The notes under the pieces: generated by a model
Seen by the model: only the letters and a program-made list of their open reading frames with translations
The model's database searches: none
What the model was told of the DNA's origin: nothing
Shown here: one piece after another, positions 6,629 to 6,842 of the stretch
How positions within the stretch are numbered: the stretch's first letter is position 1
Layout of the letters: each line of letters starts with the position of its first letter
Translations under genes and position numbers: made by a program
Assembly: GCA_011523245.1 (NCBI GenBank)
Contig: WTHG01000455.1
Coordinates: forward strand, 1 to 6,842
DNA from: Verrucomicrobiales bacterium
GTDB lineage: Bacteria; Verrucomicrobiota; Verrucomicrobiia; Limisphaerales; UBA1100
Length of the DNA: 6,842 nucleotides
Reading direction: 5' to 3'

Positions 6629-6842
6629 ATGGACGATAATAACAGTGAGATAAGGAAAATTCGGATTGAGTTGCAGTGGCTTTCTTGGGGTTTGGTAAAG
6701 GTTCCCCTGATTGCCCTCGGTTTGTTTGCTATATACAGCCTTTTTAATCGTTCGGGAGGTGATTTTGAAGAGAGTAATCCAGGTGTACAAAATTCTCTGG
6801 AGCGGGTATGCAAGACAACGTCTGACGGTCGTTTAGCCGTTG
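6629..6842 (+). CDS. N-terminal part of a membrane-anchored protein, unknown function (runs off window)
   Basis: An open frame of 71 codons from ATG at 6629 to the window end without a stop. The product starts with a charged segment (MDDNNSEIRKIRIELQWLSW), followed by one transmembrane helix at about residues 21-39 (GLVKVPLIALGLFAIYSLF). A polar stretch follows (NRSGGDFEESNPGVQNSLERV), and the last visible residues are CKTTSDGRLAV. Two basic groups before the helix suggest that the N-terminus is cytoplasmic and that the main domain, outside the window, is extracytoplasmic. GC content in one sampled line is about 53%. The region upstream has only a weak AAAAGAA as ribosome site. I do not recognise a family. 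Confidence 0.6.
   Translation, partial: MDDNNSEIRKIRIELQWLSWGLVKVPLIALGLFAIYSLFNRSGGDFEESNPGVQNSLERVCKTTSDGRLAV

Noticed and set aside
6547..6813. 88-codon minus-strand frame
   Set aside because: It overlaps the start of the plus-strand membrane protein, which has a clear charged-helix-polar layout; the antisense product shows no recognisable features.

Overview
The window looks like bacterial chromosome, probably from the Planctomycetota/Verrucomicrobiota side of the tree. That placement is an inference. It rests on a secreted leucine-rich-repeat (LRR) protein of the 'ITDAGL' type, which is abundant in those phyla, next to a secreted multi-FAS1 (fasciclin) protein, and on GC-rich housekeeping genes. 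No sequence here fixes the species.

Left part (1-3348), core genome. On the minus strand lie the first 361 codons of ribosomal protein S1 (rpsA, cut by the window edge) and a complete mismatch-repair gene, mutL. The 214-base gap between them carries a 10-bp hairpin and three GTTAA boxes phased at exactly 11 bp, a candidate control region for rpsA. Divergent from mutL, on the plus strand, is a complete tRNA-His (anticodon GTG, G-1 and CCA encoded) with a recognisable sigma70-type promoter.

Right part (3349-6842), accessory region beyond the tRNA. It begins with a 252-aa secreted LRR protein built of seven almost identical 72-bp units. Converging on it, with the stop codons overlapping by 4 bases, is a 50-codon reading frame for a small single-span membrane protein. 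Next comes a 556-aa secreted protein with three FAS1 domains and a helical C-terminal region, in DNA clearly poorer in GC than its surroundings. After it lies a decayed second copy of the junction where the LRR gene and the small membrane gene meet, so the FAS1 gene sits between an intact and a broken copy of the same two-gene junction. A long orphan rho-independent terminator, an imperfect hairpin and the start of a membrane-anchored protein of unknown function complete the window.

How the genes might work together: rpsA and mutL are ordinary housekeeping genes. The LRR and FAS1 proteins both have signal peptides and belong to families used in adhesion or protein-protein contact, so the right part reads as a small cell-surface island. 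The most interesting points are the convergent LRR/small-membrane-protein pair, its duplication around the FAS1 gene, and the LRR pattern of frozen scaffold with freely varying surface residues.
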